From Salibacterium salarium (GTDB lineage Bacteria; Bacillota; Bacilli; Bacillales; Marinococcaceae): a stretch of DNA of 64,000 bases. The notes beneath the pieces were generated by a model. The model was not told where the DNA came from. It saw nothing but the letters and a program-made list of their open reading frames with translations, and made no database searches. Positions 38,086 through 46,364 of this stretch are shown here, one piece after another (within the stretch, counting starts at the first letter, position 1; each line of letters begins with the position of its first letter). A program made the position numbers and the translations under genes. The stretch is taken from positions 372,001 to 436,000 of the forward strand of contig NZ_JAUSUM010000002.1 of NCBI RefSeq assembly GCF_030813635.1, in the 5' to 3' direction.

Positions 38086-38145
38086 CCATTGCTTGGTTAC
38101 TACGTTCCTCCGGCGTTTAACTAGGGAATTGGCGATTATTAAGAT
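38086..38145 (+). promoter_or_regulatory. putative S15 autoregulatory leader of rpsO
   Basis: The leader contains short arms able to form competing stems, among them AACTAG (38090-38095) against the later CTAGG region near 38121, and GCCA (38096-38099) against TGGC (38130-38133). A structured rpsO leader bound by S15 is known in Gram-positive bacteria. The exact fold cannot be assigned by eye, so this is a context-based call. Confidence 0.4.
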
Positions 38146-38160
38146 AAGGAGGTGCTAGGG

Positions 38161-38430
38161 ATGGCATTGACATTAGAAAGAAAACAAGAGCTTGTGGAAG
38201 AATTTAAGACTCATGATAATGATACTGGTTCTCCAGAAGTACAGGTAGCTATCCTCACTGAGCAAATCAACACACTAAATCGGCATTTGCGTGATCACAA
38301 GAAAGATCACCATTCTCGTCGCGGCCTTTTAAAAATGGTCGGGAAACGCCGTAACTTGCTGACGTTTTTGCGTAAGAAGGATGTTACAAGATACCGTGAT
38401 TTGATTAACAAGCTCGGTTTACGTCGATAA
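38161..38430 (+). CDS. rpsO: 30S ribosomal protein S15
   Basis: An 89-residue S15, exactly the family length. Signature residues are [21 protein letters not shown] (23-43), [22 protein letters not shown] and [13 protein letters not shown] start at ATG 38161 because AAGGAGGTG ends 6 nt upstream and the family begins after cleavage at ALT; the in-frame start at 38152 falls inside the ribosome binding site. Confidence 0.97.
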   Translation: MALTLERKQELVEEFKTHDNDTGSPEVQVAILTEQINTLNRHLRDHKKDHHSRRGLLKMVGKRRNLLTFLRKKDVTRYRDLINKLGLRR

Positions 38431-38435
38431 GATTG

Positions 38436-38463
38436 AAAAAAGCGGGAGTAATCCCGCTTTTTT
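38436..38463 (+). terminator. intrinsic terminator after rpsO
   Basis: AAAAAAGCGGGA (38436-38447) and TCCCGCTTTTTT (38452-38463) form a long stem with a GTAA loop and a six-T end. The A-rich 5' arm makes it potentially bidirectional. Confidence 0.92.
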
Positions 38464-38488
38464 GTTATAAAGATAAGTATTATATAAT
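38462..38488 (+). promoter_or_regulatory. candidate promoter for pnp
   Basis: A perfect -10 TATAAT is at 38483-38488. The upstream element TTGTTA (38462-38467) stands at a short 15-nt spacing. The leader that follows (about 130 nt) contains GAACGT (38512-38517) and ACGTTC (38550-38555) arms enclosing an AGCA/TGCT hairpin, a possible stability or autoregulation structure. Confidence 0.45.
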
Positions 38489-38623
38489 GAAAACGTCTAT
38501 TTATTAATGTGGAACGTGCCCTAACAATAGAGCAAATGCTTTTATTTCAACGTTCACCATTGTAAAATGAGGACGGAATGGCAACACTTTACTTAAAGAT
38601 TAAAATAACAGGAGGAAAATCAT

Positions 38624-40720
38624 TTGGAAATGGAACAAGAAAAAAAATCATTTACATTTGACTGGGCTGGTAGAGAATTAACGATTGAAACCGGTCAGCT
38701 CGCAAAACAAGCAAATGGAGCTGTAATGGTGAGATATGGTGATACTGCCGTTCTTTCTACAGCTACAGCTTCAAATACAGCTAAGGATTTACCATTTTTC
38801 CCGCTTACCGTAAACTATGAAGAGCGCTTGTATGCAGCGGGGAAAATTCCAGGTGGATTTATTAAAAGAGAAGGACGCCCTAGTGATACAGCGGTATTGA
38901 CAAGTCGTCTAATCGACCGTCCGATTCGTCCGCTATTTCCTGATGGATTTCGAAACGAAGTACAGGTTGTAAGTATGGTAATGAGTTCGGACCAAGATTG
39001 TTCTTCTGAAATGGCTGCTATGCTTGGTTCATCTTTAGCTTTGTCGTTATCTGATATCCCTTTTTATGGACCCATTGCTGGTGTGAAAGTTGGGAGAGTT
39101 GATGGGGAATTCATCATCAATCCAACAACAGAACAAGAAGAAAAAAGTGATATTGAGTTAACTGTCGCCGGCACAAAAGATGCAATAAACATGGTTGAGG
39201 CAGGTGCGAATGAAGTTCCTGAAGAGAAAATGCTTGAGGCTATTATGTTTGGGCATGAAGAAATAAAACGTTTAGTTGCGTTTCAAGAAGATATTATTCA
39301 AAAAGCAGGCACTGATGAAGTGATGGACGTTGAATTGCAGCAAACAGATGCTCAATTGGCGGAAAGAGTCCGGAACACGGGAGCTAGTCGAATTAAAGAA
39401 GCTGTTTTGGTGAAAGAAAAAAAAGCTCGGGAAACAGCAATAGAGGAAGCAAAAGAAACGATTGCTCAAGAATTTGAAGAAGAAGAACAAGAAGATGTAA
39501 AAGAAATTTTGCAAGGCTTTGTTAAAGAGGAATTTCGTTTATTCATTACGAAGGATAAAATACGTCCTGATGGAAGAGGTCCTGATGACATTCGAAATCT
39601 TGACTCGCAAGTGGACATGTTGCCGCGCACCCATGGTTCTGGACTTTTTACACGTGGCCAAACACAAGCACTTAGCGTTTGTACTTTAGGGCCGCTTGGT
39701 GATGTGCAAGTATTGGATGGGCTCGGAATGGAAGAGTCTAAACGATTTATGCATCATTATAACTTTCCTTCGTTTAGTGTAGGGGAAACAGGACCGATTC
39801 GTGGTCCCGGCCGCAGAGAAATTGGTCATGGTGCGCTTGGTGAACGAGCTTTGGATCCAGTCATCCCCCCTGAAAAAGATTTTCCATATACAATACGACT
39901 TGTATCAGAAGTACTTGAGTCAAACGGTTCTACTTCACAAGCCAGTATTTGCGCAAGTATTCTTGCCATGATGGACGCAGGGGTACCAATTAAATCTCCA
40001 GTTGCAGGTATTGCGATGGGCCTTGTTAAAGAGGGAGAAGACTTAAGTGTGTTAACCGATATTCAAGGCATGGAAGATGCTTTAGGAGATATGGATTTTA
40101 AAGTAGCAGGGACAAAGCAGGGTGTTACAGCGCTACAAATGGATATTAAAATTTCCGGGATTAACCGTGATGTACTTGAATACGCACTAGAAAAAGCCCG
40201 TATTGCTCGTCTGAAAGTGTTAGAAAACATGCTCTCTGCTATTAGTGAAACGAGAAGCGAACTATCAGAATATGCGCCAAAAATATTAACGATGTCGATT
40301 TCACCTGATAAAATCCGTGATGTCATTGGACCAAGCGGAAAAACAATTAATCAAATTATCGAGGATACTGGTGTGAAAATTGACATTGAACAAGATGGAA
40401 CCATTTATATTTCATCTACGGATGCTCAAGCTAATAACGATGCAAAAAAACAAATTGAGGATCTTATTCGTGAAGTTGAAGTGGGAGAAACCTATCTTGG
40501 CAAAGTGAAACGAATTGAAAAATTTGGAGCATTTGTGGAACTATTTAAAGGAAAAGACGGACTAGTCCATATTTCCCAACTTGCTGAAGAGCGAGTAAAT
40601 AAAGTGGAAGACGTTCTTCAAATTGGCGACGAGGTGATGGTTAAAGTAACTGAAATCGATAACCAAGGAAGAGTTAATCTTTCTAGAAAAGCGCTATTAA
40701 AAGAAGAAAATAAAGAATAG
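38624..40720 (+). CDS. pnp: polyribonucleotide nucleotidyltransferase (PNPase)
   Basis: A 698-residue 3'-5' phosphorolytic exoribonuclease. Two RNase PH domains flank an alpha-helical linker: the first about 10-225 ([24 protein letters not shown]) and the second about 310-545 ([18 protein letters not shown]). KH ([18 protein letters not shown]) and S1 ([31 protein letters not shown]) domains follow. TTG 38624 stands 8 nt after GGAGG; ATG 38630 is too distant. It is close to the B. subtilis length of about 705. Confidence 0.96.
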   Translation: MEMEQEKKSFTFDWAGRELTIETGQLAKQANGAVMVRYGDTAVLSTATASNTAKDLPFFPLTVNYEERLYAAGKIPGGFIKREGRPSDTAVLTSRLIDRPIRPLFPDGFRNEVQVVSMVMSSDQDCSSEMAAMLGSSLALSLSDIPFYGPIAGVKVGRVDGEFIINPTTEQEEKSDIELTVAGTKDAINMVEAGANEVPEEKMLEAIMFGHEEIKRLVAFQEDIIQKAGTDEVMDVELQQTDAQLAERVRNTGASRIKEAVLVKEKKARETAIEEAKETIAQEFEEEEQEDVKEILQGFVKEEFRLFITKDKIRPDGRGPDDIRNLDSQVDMLPRTHGSGLFTRGQTQALSVCTLGPLGDVQVLDGLGMEESKRFMHHYNFPSFSVGETGPIRGPGRREIGHGALGERALDPVIPPEKDFPYTIRLVSEVLESNGSTSQASICASILAMMDAGVPIKSPVAGIAMGLVKEGEDLSVLTDIQGMEDALGDMDFKVAGTKQGVTALQMDIKISGINRDVLEYALEKARIARLKVLENMLSAISETRSELSEYAPKILTMSISPDKIRDVIGPSGKTINQIIEDTGVKIDIEQDGTIYISSTDAQANNDAKKQIEDLIREVEVGETYLGKVKRIEKFGAFVELFKGKDGLVHISQLAEERVNKVEDVLQIGDEVMVKVTEIDNQGRVNLSRKALLKEENKE

Positions 40721-40734
40721 GTATGACGAAAGAT

Positions 40735-40759
40735 ACTTGGCATTGGCCAAGTTCTTTTT
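40735..40759 (+). terminator. intrinsic terminator after pnp
   Basis: ACTTGGC (40735-40741), ATTG loop, GCCAAGT (40746-40752), then TCTTTTTT. It lies 14 nt after the pnp stop. Confidence 0.88.
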
Positions 40760-40764
40760 TCATG

Positions 40765-40792
40765 TTATATCCCCTTTAGATTCACATATATT
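40765..40792 (+). promoter_or_regulatory. candidate sporulation sigma-E type promoter for ylxY
   Basis: CATATATT (40785-40792) matches the sigma-E -10 consensus CATACANT at all but one position, and TTATAT (40765-40770) resembles its -35 with acceptable spacing. It lies just after the pnp terminator and before ylxY. By-eye consensus matching only. Confidence 0.35.
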
Positions 40793-40814
40793 TGTTGAAG
40801 AGGAGGGGAGAGAA

Positions 40815-41777
40815 ATGAAAAGACAAATTCTTTCTATAAGTATCTTTGTTCTTATTTTTGTTTTGATGGTACAGGCAGGAACTCCTTTACATTCTTTTTC
40901 AACTATACATAAAACAGAACCAGCAGCCGCGCACTTGTCAAGTCCATCTGCTTCGTTATACGAAAAGTTAGAAAAAGCGTCTGATATGTATAATGAAGCC
41001 CCTCGTGATGCGGTTATTGATAAAGTTTGGAAAGCAATCCCCGGATATAATGGAAAGATGGTTAATGTGAAAGAATCGTATGAAGTAATGAAAGAGAGTG
41101 ATACCTTTAAAGAAGAAGATTTAGTCATGGATGAGATATCCCCAGACGTTCATTTGAAAGATCTCCCTCCGTCTCCGATATATAAAGGTAACCCTGCTAA
41201 ACCGATGGTTTCTTTCTTAATAAATGTCTCCTGGGGAGAAGAGCATATTCCGTCCATATTAAAAACGCTACGTGAAGAAAATGTAAAGGCAACCTTTTTT
41301 TTAGAAGGAAAATGGGTGCAAAAGCAACCTAAATTAGCTAAAATGATTAAGGAAGAAGGCCATGAAATTGGTAGTCATGCCTATTCTCATCCGAATTTAG
41401 GAGAGTCGACCGGAGCACAAATTAGACAAGAATTGCGACAAACGAACGAAACACTTGAAGCTGTATTAGGTGAACAACCATCTTTATTGGCGCCACCTTC
41501 AGGAAGTTTTAACAATGATGTCGTACAGATAGCGTCAGAATTAGATATGTATACCATTTTATGGACCGTTGATACCATTGATTGGAAGAATCCAAATCCC
41601 ATGGAAATGGCTGAAAAGACAGCGGCCAAAGTAGAGAATGGTTCGATGATATTAATGCACCCTACAGCTCCCACCGCGCAAGGTTTGAAGAAAATGATAC
41701 ATCTCATAAAAAATAAAGATTTACAATTAGATACCGTAACAAGACTATTAGATGAAACACGTATAAATCAAAAATAG
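40815..41777 (+). CDS. ylxY: polysaccharide deacetylase family protein YlxY
   Basis: A 320-residue secreted or membrane-anchored protein with an N-terminal hydrophobic helix (about 5-25). The NodB-like deacetylase domain covers about 125-310 (VSFLINVSWGEEHIPSILKTLREENVKATFF, HEIGSHAYSHPNLG, ILWTVDTIDW). The first metal motif, usually TFDDG, reads NVSWG, so the metal-binding Asp pair is absent as in other YlxY proteins and activity is doubtful. ATG 40815 follows AGGAGGGG. The 26-residue upstream extension to 40737 overlaps the pnp terminator and is rejected. It is linked to sporulation by family and context. Confidence 0.85.
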   Translation: MKRQILSISIFVLIFVLMVQAGTPLHSFSTIHKTEPAAAHLSSPSASLYEKLEKASDMYNEAPRDAVIDKVWKAIPGYNGKMVNVKESYEVMKESDTFKEEDLVMDEISPDVHLKDLPPSPIYKGNPAKPMVSFLINVSWGEEHIPSILKTLREENVKATFFLEGKWVQKQPKLAKMIKEEGHEIGSHAYSHPNLGESTGAQIRQELRQTNETLEAVLGEQPSLLAPPSGSFNNDVVQIASELDMYTILWTVDTIDWKNPNPMEMAEKTAAKVENGSMILMHPTAPTAQGLKKMIHLIKNKDLQLDTVTRLLDETRINQK

Positions 41778-41815
41778 TCTTAACGTTTCATGTATGTTGA
41801 AGGAGGCATTATATT

Positions 41816-43075
41816 TTGGTACAAACAAGAACATTAACAAATGGACTTAGAATTGTAACAGAGGATATACCAACAGTTCGTTCGATGACAATTGGAATTT
41901 GGATTGGTTCTGGATCTAGATATGAATCGGCTGAAGAAAATGGAGTTTCCCATTTTTTAGAACATATGTTTTTTAAGGGAACGTCCACAAGGACTGCTTC
42001 AGAAATAGCGGAAAGTTTCGATAAAATAGGCGGCCATGTTAATGCATTTACTTCAAAAGAATATACATGCTTTTATGCAAAAGTATTAGACCAGCATGCC
42101 AAAAAGGCGTTATCCATTCTAGGTGATATGTTGTTTTATTCTACGTTTGACGAAATAGAATTGGAAAAAGAACGCCAAGTCATTGCGGAGGAAATTAAGA
42201 TGGTTGATGATACGCCTGACGATATTATACATGACTATTTAGATGAAGCCAGTTTTGGCAATCATCCGCTTGGCCGTCCGATTCTTGGGACGGAGGAAAC
42301 GATTCAAACGTTCACCCGAAATTCGCTTATAAAGCATATGGACCGTTGTTATACGGCGGATAATATTGTCATATCTCTAGCAGGTAATAAAACAGAAGAA
42401 GTGATGGAACATATAGAGTCTTTATTCGGGGGACTTCCTTCACGGCCAAACCATGTGGAGCGCTCCATTGTGGCCCCATCTTTTTTAACAGGTAAAACAG
42501 CAAAACAAAAAGAAACAGAACAAGCTCATCTTTGTCTTGGTTTTCCCGGGCTGCCTGCTGATCACGAAGATATATATTCATTAACACTGTTAAATAATGC
42601 ATTAGGTGGAAGTATGAGTAGCCGTTTGTTTCAAAGCATTCGAGAGGAAAAAGGTCTTGCCTATTCGGTCTTCTCCTATCATGCTCCATTCATAGACAGT
42701 GGTTTACTTACGATTTATGCTGGTTCGAGTTTAGAACAGCTTGATGAAATGTATGAGGCTACAATGGCTGCGATTCAAGATGTTAAAGCAAAAGGATTAA
42801 CTGTGAAAGAGCTGGAAAATGGGAAGGAACAGTTGAAAGGAAATATTATGCTTGGACTTGAGAGTACGAGTAGCAAAATGAGCAGAAATGGGAAAAATGA
42901 ACTAATGCTTGGACATCATCGTCCATTGGATGAGGTAATACAACGCATTGAAGCGGTTGGTCTTGAAGATATAAAGAAGACAGCTGAGTATGTTTTTCAG
43001 ACTGACTACTCGTTATCGTTAATTAGCCGTGAAGGGACATACCCAACGACACTATGGCAAGAATCTCTTCTTTAG
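41816..43075 (+). CDS. mlpA: M16 family zinc peptidase MlpA (YmxG)
   Basis: A 419-residue processing-peptidase-like protease. The inverted zinc motif HFLEH is at 46-50, with the distal Glu in EEIKM near 123-127. A second M16 domain begins about 215 (CLGFPGLPADHEDIYSLTLLNNALGGSMSSRLFQSIREEKGLAYS). TTG 41816 is preceded by GAAGGAGG. In B. subtilis the gene lies between ylxY and ymxH, as here, and affects extracellular protease levels. No signal peptide, so it is cytoplasmic. Confidence 0.92.
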   Translation: MVQTRTLTNGLRIVTEDIPTVRSMTIGIWIGSGSRYESAEENGVSHFLEHMFFKGTSTRTASEIAESFDKIGGHVNAFTSKEYTCFYAKVLDQHAKKALSILGDMLFYSTFDEIELEKERQVIAEEIKMVDDTPDDIIHDYLDEASFGNHPLGRPILGTEETIQTFTRNSLIKHMDRCYTADNIVISLAGNKTEEVMEHIESLFGGLPSRPNHVERSIVAPSFLTGKTAKQKETEQAHLCLGFPGLPADHEDIYSLTLLNNALGGSMSSRLFQSIREEKGLAYSVFSYHAPFIDSGLLTIYAGSSLEQLDEMYEATMAAIQDVKAKGLTVKELENGKEQLKGNIMLGLESTSSKMSRNGKNELMLGHHRPLDEVIQRIEAVGLEDIKKTAEYVFQTDYSLSLISREGTYPTTLWQESLL

Positions 43076-43112
43076 TAATGAGTCATTCCGATTGAAAGGG
43101 GTGCTGTAAAGG

Positions 43113-43367
43113 ATGTTACTAAGTGAAGTGAGTAAAAAAGAAGTATTGGATGAAAAGTTGGCAAGAAAGCTTGGTTTACCGGGAAAAACCGATTTAATTA
43201 TAGATGAAAACACCGGACAAATTGAAAAGCTAGTTTTCCCTGGATCTCCGTTACAGAAAAAGTCAAAGGAATGGCTGATTTCATGGAATAATATAACTAA
43301 AATAGGACCCGATTTTATCATTATAGATACAACATCCATCTCTTCTGCAACCACATTTGAAAAATAA
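43113..43367 (+). CDS. ymxH: YmxH/YlmC family PRC-barrel sporulation protein
   Basis: An 84-residue PRC-barrel-like protein of the YlmC/YmxH family, common in spore formers. Visible are MLLSEVSKKEVLDE (membership signature of the family), TDLIIDENTGQIEKLVFPG and the final ITKIGPDFIIIDT. The usual length is about 85. Biochemical function is unknown. A strong terminator follows. Confidence 0.88.
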   Translation: MLLSEVSKKEVLDEKLARKLGLPGKTDLIIDENTGQIEKLVFPGSPLQKKSKEWLISWNNITKIGPDFIIIDTTSISSATTFEK

Positions 43368-43385
43368 AGAAGTTAGGCATTCAGT

Positions 43386-43430
43386 AAAATGGACGGTTTT
43401 TGGGCGATTCTCCCAAGAGCCGTCCATTTT
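43386..43430 (+). terminator. terminator hairpin after ymxH
   Basis: AAAATGGACGG (43386-43396) and CCGTCCATTTT (43420-43430) form an 11-bp stem. Inside, TTGGG and CCCAA form a second short stem. The A-rich and T-rich ends suggest an intrinsic, possibly bidirectional, terminator. Confidence 0.82.
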
Positions 43431-43634
43431 GTATCTAAGATAAGGAAGTATAAAATGTTGGCTTTTTCGGGATCCAGTTTCAGCACCCAGATGCTCGGAG
43501 TTACTGTAGGATGCAGGTCCGTTCGGTGTTAGGCAGTTTTAACCAAACCTCCTCTCCCTATGACGTCCACTATCCAGGGTGCTTGCGCTTTTCTCATTTG
43601 CTTAATGTTTTTGCTTTATAGGCATTTGCTTTTC
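43431..43634. repeat. gene-free stretch between ymxH and dpaA with a foldback repeat-like element
   Basis: The 331-nt gap 43368-43698 holds the ymxH terminator, then a more GC-rich segment, then a sigma-K-like promoter. In the segment CCAGTTTCAGCACCCAG (from 43474) is followed about 95 nt later by CCAGGGTGCTTGCGCTTTTCT-like sequence (43574-43594), and AGCACCC (43482-43488) is complementary to GGGTGCT (43577-43583). Its base composition and its ends recall dispersed Bacillaceae intergenic repeats, from memory only. A 64-codon frame at 43560-43754 overlaps dpaA and is not considered a gene. Confidence 0.4.
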
Positions 43635-43661
43635 ACTTCCTCCTCCTTTCCTCATAAAGTA
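43635..43661 (+). promoter_or_regulatory. candidate sigma-K promoter of dpaAB
   Basis: CATAAAGTA (43653-43661) fits the sigma-K -10 consensus CATANNNTA exactly, and an AC dinucleotide (43635-43636) stands 16 nt before it, as the -35 consensus requires. The dpaAB (spoVF) operon is known to be sigma-K dependent in B. subtilis. The distance to ATG 43699 is about 38 nt. Confidence 0.65.
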
Positions 43662-43698
43662 TTAAAGGCCGAAAATATAAAAAGGAGGGAGAGGATGT

Positions 43699-44571
43699 AT
43701 GAATTATACAGTGGCTGTTATTGGTGGAGATGCCCGGCAGATAGAAATGGCTGAATACTTGCAAGAATCAGGAGTAGATGTGATTTTGATAGGATTCGAT
43801 CTATGGAATCGTAATCAAGCAGGTATTATGAAAGCAACTGGTAATGGCGATGTACCTTGGGATTGTTTGCATGCTGTTATTCTACCGGTTAGTGGATTAA
43901 AACCAAATAATAAGGTGGAAGCTGCTTTTTCAGAACAGCCGCTATATCTCGAACAAAGATGGATTCAGCAAATTAATAAAGAATGTCTAATTATAACAGG
44001 GATTTCAAGTAAGGAATTAGCTATGATCACTGAAAAAATGAATCGTAACAGTATTGCTTTATTAGAACGTGATGATGTTGCCATTTATAATTCCATACCT
44101 ACTGCTGAAGGGGTACTTCTCATGGTGATGCAGGAAACAGATATAACAGTTCATCAATCTAACACCTTAGTTCTCGGTTTTGGCAGAACGGGTCAAACGA
44201 TAGCAAGCACCTTTTTGGCATTGGGCGCATATGCAAAAGTAGGAACAGGTAATCCTTCTGAAAAAGCGCGGGCCGAAGCAATGGGTTTGGAGGTTTTTAA
44301 TCTTTCAGAATTAAAGTCGGTTATACAAACGGCAGACATCTGTATAAATTCTATTCCAACCCGTGTTTTAACGAAAGATATATTGGTACACGTTCCAAAT
44401 CATACCGTTCTTATTGATATCGCGTCACGACCCGGAGGCATCGATTTAGGATACGCTGAAAAAAGAGGAGTTAAAGCACTCCAAGCTCCAGGATTGCCAG
44501 GAGTAGTAGCTCCAAAAACCGCAGGTCGTGTTCTTGGAAGAGTGATTAGTCAATTGTTGGATGCAAACTAG
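43699..44571 (+). CDS. dpaA: dipicolinate synthase subunit A
   Basis: A 290-residue NAD(P)-dependent subunit of dipicolinate synthase (SpoVFA), converting dihydrodipicolinate to dipicolinic acid in the mother cell for spore heat resistance. A first small Rossmann-like domain (MNYTVAVIGGDARQIEMAEYL) and a second NAD-binding domain (LVLGFGRTGQTIASTFLALGA near 155-175) are visible, and the end has LQAPGLPGVVAPKTAGRVLG. ATG 43699 stands 8 nt after AAAGGAGGGA. A sigma-K promoter candidate lies upstream. Confidence 0.95.
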   Translation: MNYTVAVIGGDARQIEMAEYLQESGVDVILIGFDLWNRNQAGIMKATGNGDVPWDCLHAVILPVSGLKPNNKVEAAFSEQPLYLEQRWIQQINKECLIITGISSKELAMITEKMNRNSIALLERDDVAIYNSIPTAEGVLLMVMQETDITVHQSNTLVLGFGRTGQTIASTFLALGAYAKVGTGNPSEKARAEAMGLEVFNLSELKSVIQTADICINSIPTRVLTKDILVHVPNHTVLIDIASRPGGIDLGYAEKRGVKALQAPGLPGVVAPKTAGRVLGRVISQLLDAN

Positions 44572-44592
44572 GTAAACAAGGAGGCTTAACGT

Positions 44593-45192
44593 ATGTTACC
44601 TTTTCAACAGAAGAAAATAGGATTTGGTGTTACTGGTTCCCATTGCACATTAGAAGAAGTCATTCCTTATATGAAAGAATTAAGAGACCAGGGAGCCGAT
44701 GTTTTTCCATTTATTACACCAACTGTTTTAAAAACAGATTCTAAATTTGGAGCTGCCGAAAGATGGTTGAATGAAATCAAACAAGCGTCTGGTAAAGAAG
44801 AGGTTATTGATTCCATTGTTAAGGCTGAACCATTTGGCCCCAGCACTCCGTTAGATGCAATGATTGTTGCTCCGATGACGGGAAATTCAATTAGCAAATT
44901 CGCAAATGCTATGACTGATTCTCCAGTGTTGATGGCTGCCAAAGCAACTTTAAGAAATAGCCGTCCTGTTATTCTAGCTATTTCAACGAATGATGCTCTA
45001 GCATTAAATGGATCCAATATTATGAAATTGATGAATGCGAAAAATATTTATTTTGTTCCGTTTGGTCAGGATAGCCCGCACAAAAAACCAACGTCTTTAG
45101 TTGCCAGAATGGAAGAAATCTCTGCAACATTGAAAGAAGCCCTTTCTGGTCGCCAATATCAGCCTGTCATCGTAGAAAAATTCAATGATTGA
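44593..45192 (+). CDS. dpaB: dipicolinate synthase subunit B
   Basis: A 199-residue flavoprotein-like (Dfp/UbiX fold) partner of DpaA. Family residues are IGFGVTGSHCTLEEVIPYMKELRDQGADVFPFITPTV (10-46), the PLDAMIVAPMTGNSISKFANAMTDSPVLMAAKATLRN segment, and FGQDSPHKKPTSLVARMEEI near the end. It starts 21 nt after dpaA with CAAGGAGG upstream. Together the two form the spoVF operon just before asd-dapG-dapA, which make their substrate. Confidence 0.95.
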   Translation: MLPFQQKKIGFGVTGSHCTLEEVIPYMKELRDQGADVFPFITPTVLKTDSKFGAAERWLNEIKQASGKEEVIDSIVKAEPFGPSTPLDAMIVAPMTGNSISKFANAMTDSPVLMAAKATLRNSRPVILAISTNDALALNGSNIMKLMNAKNIYFVPFGQDSPHKKPTSLVARMEEISATLKEALSGRQYQPVIVEKFND

Positions 45193-45205
45193 ATCTTTAT
45201 GGCCC

Positions 45206-45234
45206 TTGCTAATTCTAACATTATCTTATATGTT
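45206..45234 (+). promoter_or_regulatory. candidate sigma-A promoter for asd-dapG-dapA
   Basis: TTGCTA (45206-45211), 17-nt spacer, TATGTT (45229-45234). It allows vegetative expression of asd independent of the dpaAB sporulation promoter. The short leader (about 60 nt) leaves no room for a lysine riboswitch. Confidence 0.5.
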
Positions 45235-45298
45235 AAAATAGACGAATCAAGAAACGTAATATAATCATTTTACGAAAAGTTGGAAGGAGCATTTATTC

Positions 45299-46351
45299 AT
45301 GGCTAAGGAAACAGGATATTCTGTCGCAATACTTGGAGCAACAGGTGCAGTAGGAGAGCAGATTTTAAATACTTTAGATAACAATAACTTCCCAATTAGT
45401 GAGTTAAAATTATTATCTTCAAAACGTTCTGCAGGAAAAAAAATATCTTTTAGAGGACGTGAGTACACGGTCGAAGAGGCGAAGCCTGAGTCCTTTGAAG
45501 GTGTACAAATAGGTCTATTTTCTGCTGGAGGCTCCATTTCAAAAGAATTGGCTCCAGAAGCAGTGAAGCGGGGTACGATTGTCATTGATAATACAAGTGC
45601 GTATCGTATGGATGAAAGTGTTCCACTTGTTGTGCCGGAAGTAAATGAACAGGATGTAAAAAATCATAATGGAATTATTGCGAATCCGAATTGTTCCACT
45701 ATTCAAATGGTTGTGGCATTAGAACCAGTTCGTAAAGCATACGGTCTCAAAAAAGTAATTGTTTCCACATATCAAGCCGTATCTGGTGCAGGTCTTGCTG
45801 CAGTAGAGGAAATGAAACAACAATCACAAGCGTTACTTGATGAAAAGGAAATTAATCCTGAAATATTACCTGTAGGCGGGGATGAAAAGCATTATCAAAT
45901 CGCGTTTAATGCAATCCCTCAAATTGACAAATTTCAAGAAAACGGTTATACGTTTGAAGAGATGAAGATGATTAATGAAACAAAAAAGATTATGCATGAA
46001 AATAAATTACCTGTTGCAGCTACTTGTGTGCGTCTTCCAGTGGAGACCGGTCATTCTGAATCGGTGTATGTGGAGGTTGAAAATGGTACACCAGATGCAG
46101 AGGAACTAAAAAATACAATGGCATCAGGTGAAGGGATTACAATAAAAGATAATCCATCTGAGCAAGTTTATCCGATGGCAGTTGACAGTGTAGGGTTTCC
46201 TGACGTTTTTGTCGGAAGAATTCGACGTGACCTAGATCAATCAAACGCTTATCACTTTTGGGTCGTGTCTGATAATTTATTAAAAGGAGCTGCTTATAAT
46301 ACGGTTCAAATTGCAGAGAGCCTTGTAAAACTTGGATTAATCAAAGAATAA
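45299..46351 (+). CDS. asd: aspartate-semialdehyde dehydrogenase
   Basis: A 350-residue NADPH-dependent enzyme reducing aspartyl phosphate to aspartate semialdehyde, common to lysine, threonine, methionine and dipicolinate synthesis. The NADP motif LGATGAVGEQIL is at 12-23, and catalytic Cys132 in ANPNCSTIQ. The segment LPVAATCVRLPVETGHSESVYVE follows. AAGGAGC precedes ATG 45299. It heads the asd-dapG-dapA operon as in B. subtilis. Confidence 0.96.
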   Translation: MAKETGYSVAILGATGAVGEQILNTLDNNNFPISELKLLSSKRSAGKKISFRGREYTVEEAKPESFEGVQIGLFSAGGSISKELAPEAVKRGTIVIDNTSAYRMDESVPLVVPEVNEQDVKNHNGIIANPNCSTIQMVVALEPVRKAYGLKKVIVSTYQAVSGAGLAAVEEMKQQSQALLDEKEINPEILPVGGDEKHYQIAFNAIPQIDKFQENGYTFEEMKMINETKKIMHENKLPVAATCVRLPVETGHSESVYVEVENGTPDAEELKNTMASGEGITIKDNPSEQVYPMAVDSVGFPDVFVGRIRRDLDQSNAYHFWVVSDNLLKGAAYNTVQIAESLVKLGLIKE

Positions 46352-46364
46352 AAAGGAGTTAAAC

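Noticed and set aside
39272-39514. Minus-strand Phe-rich frame opposite pnp
   Set aside because: It mirrors Glu/Lys-rich coding on the plus strand; no support as a gene.
40737-40814. N-terminal extension of ylxY
   Set aside because: It overlaps the pnp terminator and lacks a ribosome site; ATG 40815 has both site and signal helix.
43560-43754. 64-codon frame before dpaA
   Set aside because: No ribosome binding site, overlaps dpaA and the sigma-K promoter, and its product is low-complexity.
45193-45298. Lysine riboswitch before asd
   Set aside because: The gap is 106 nt and includes a promoter; the lysine aptamer needs about 170 nt.
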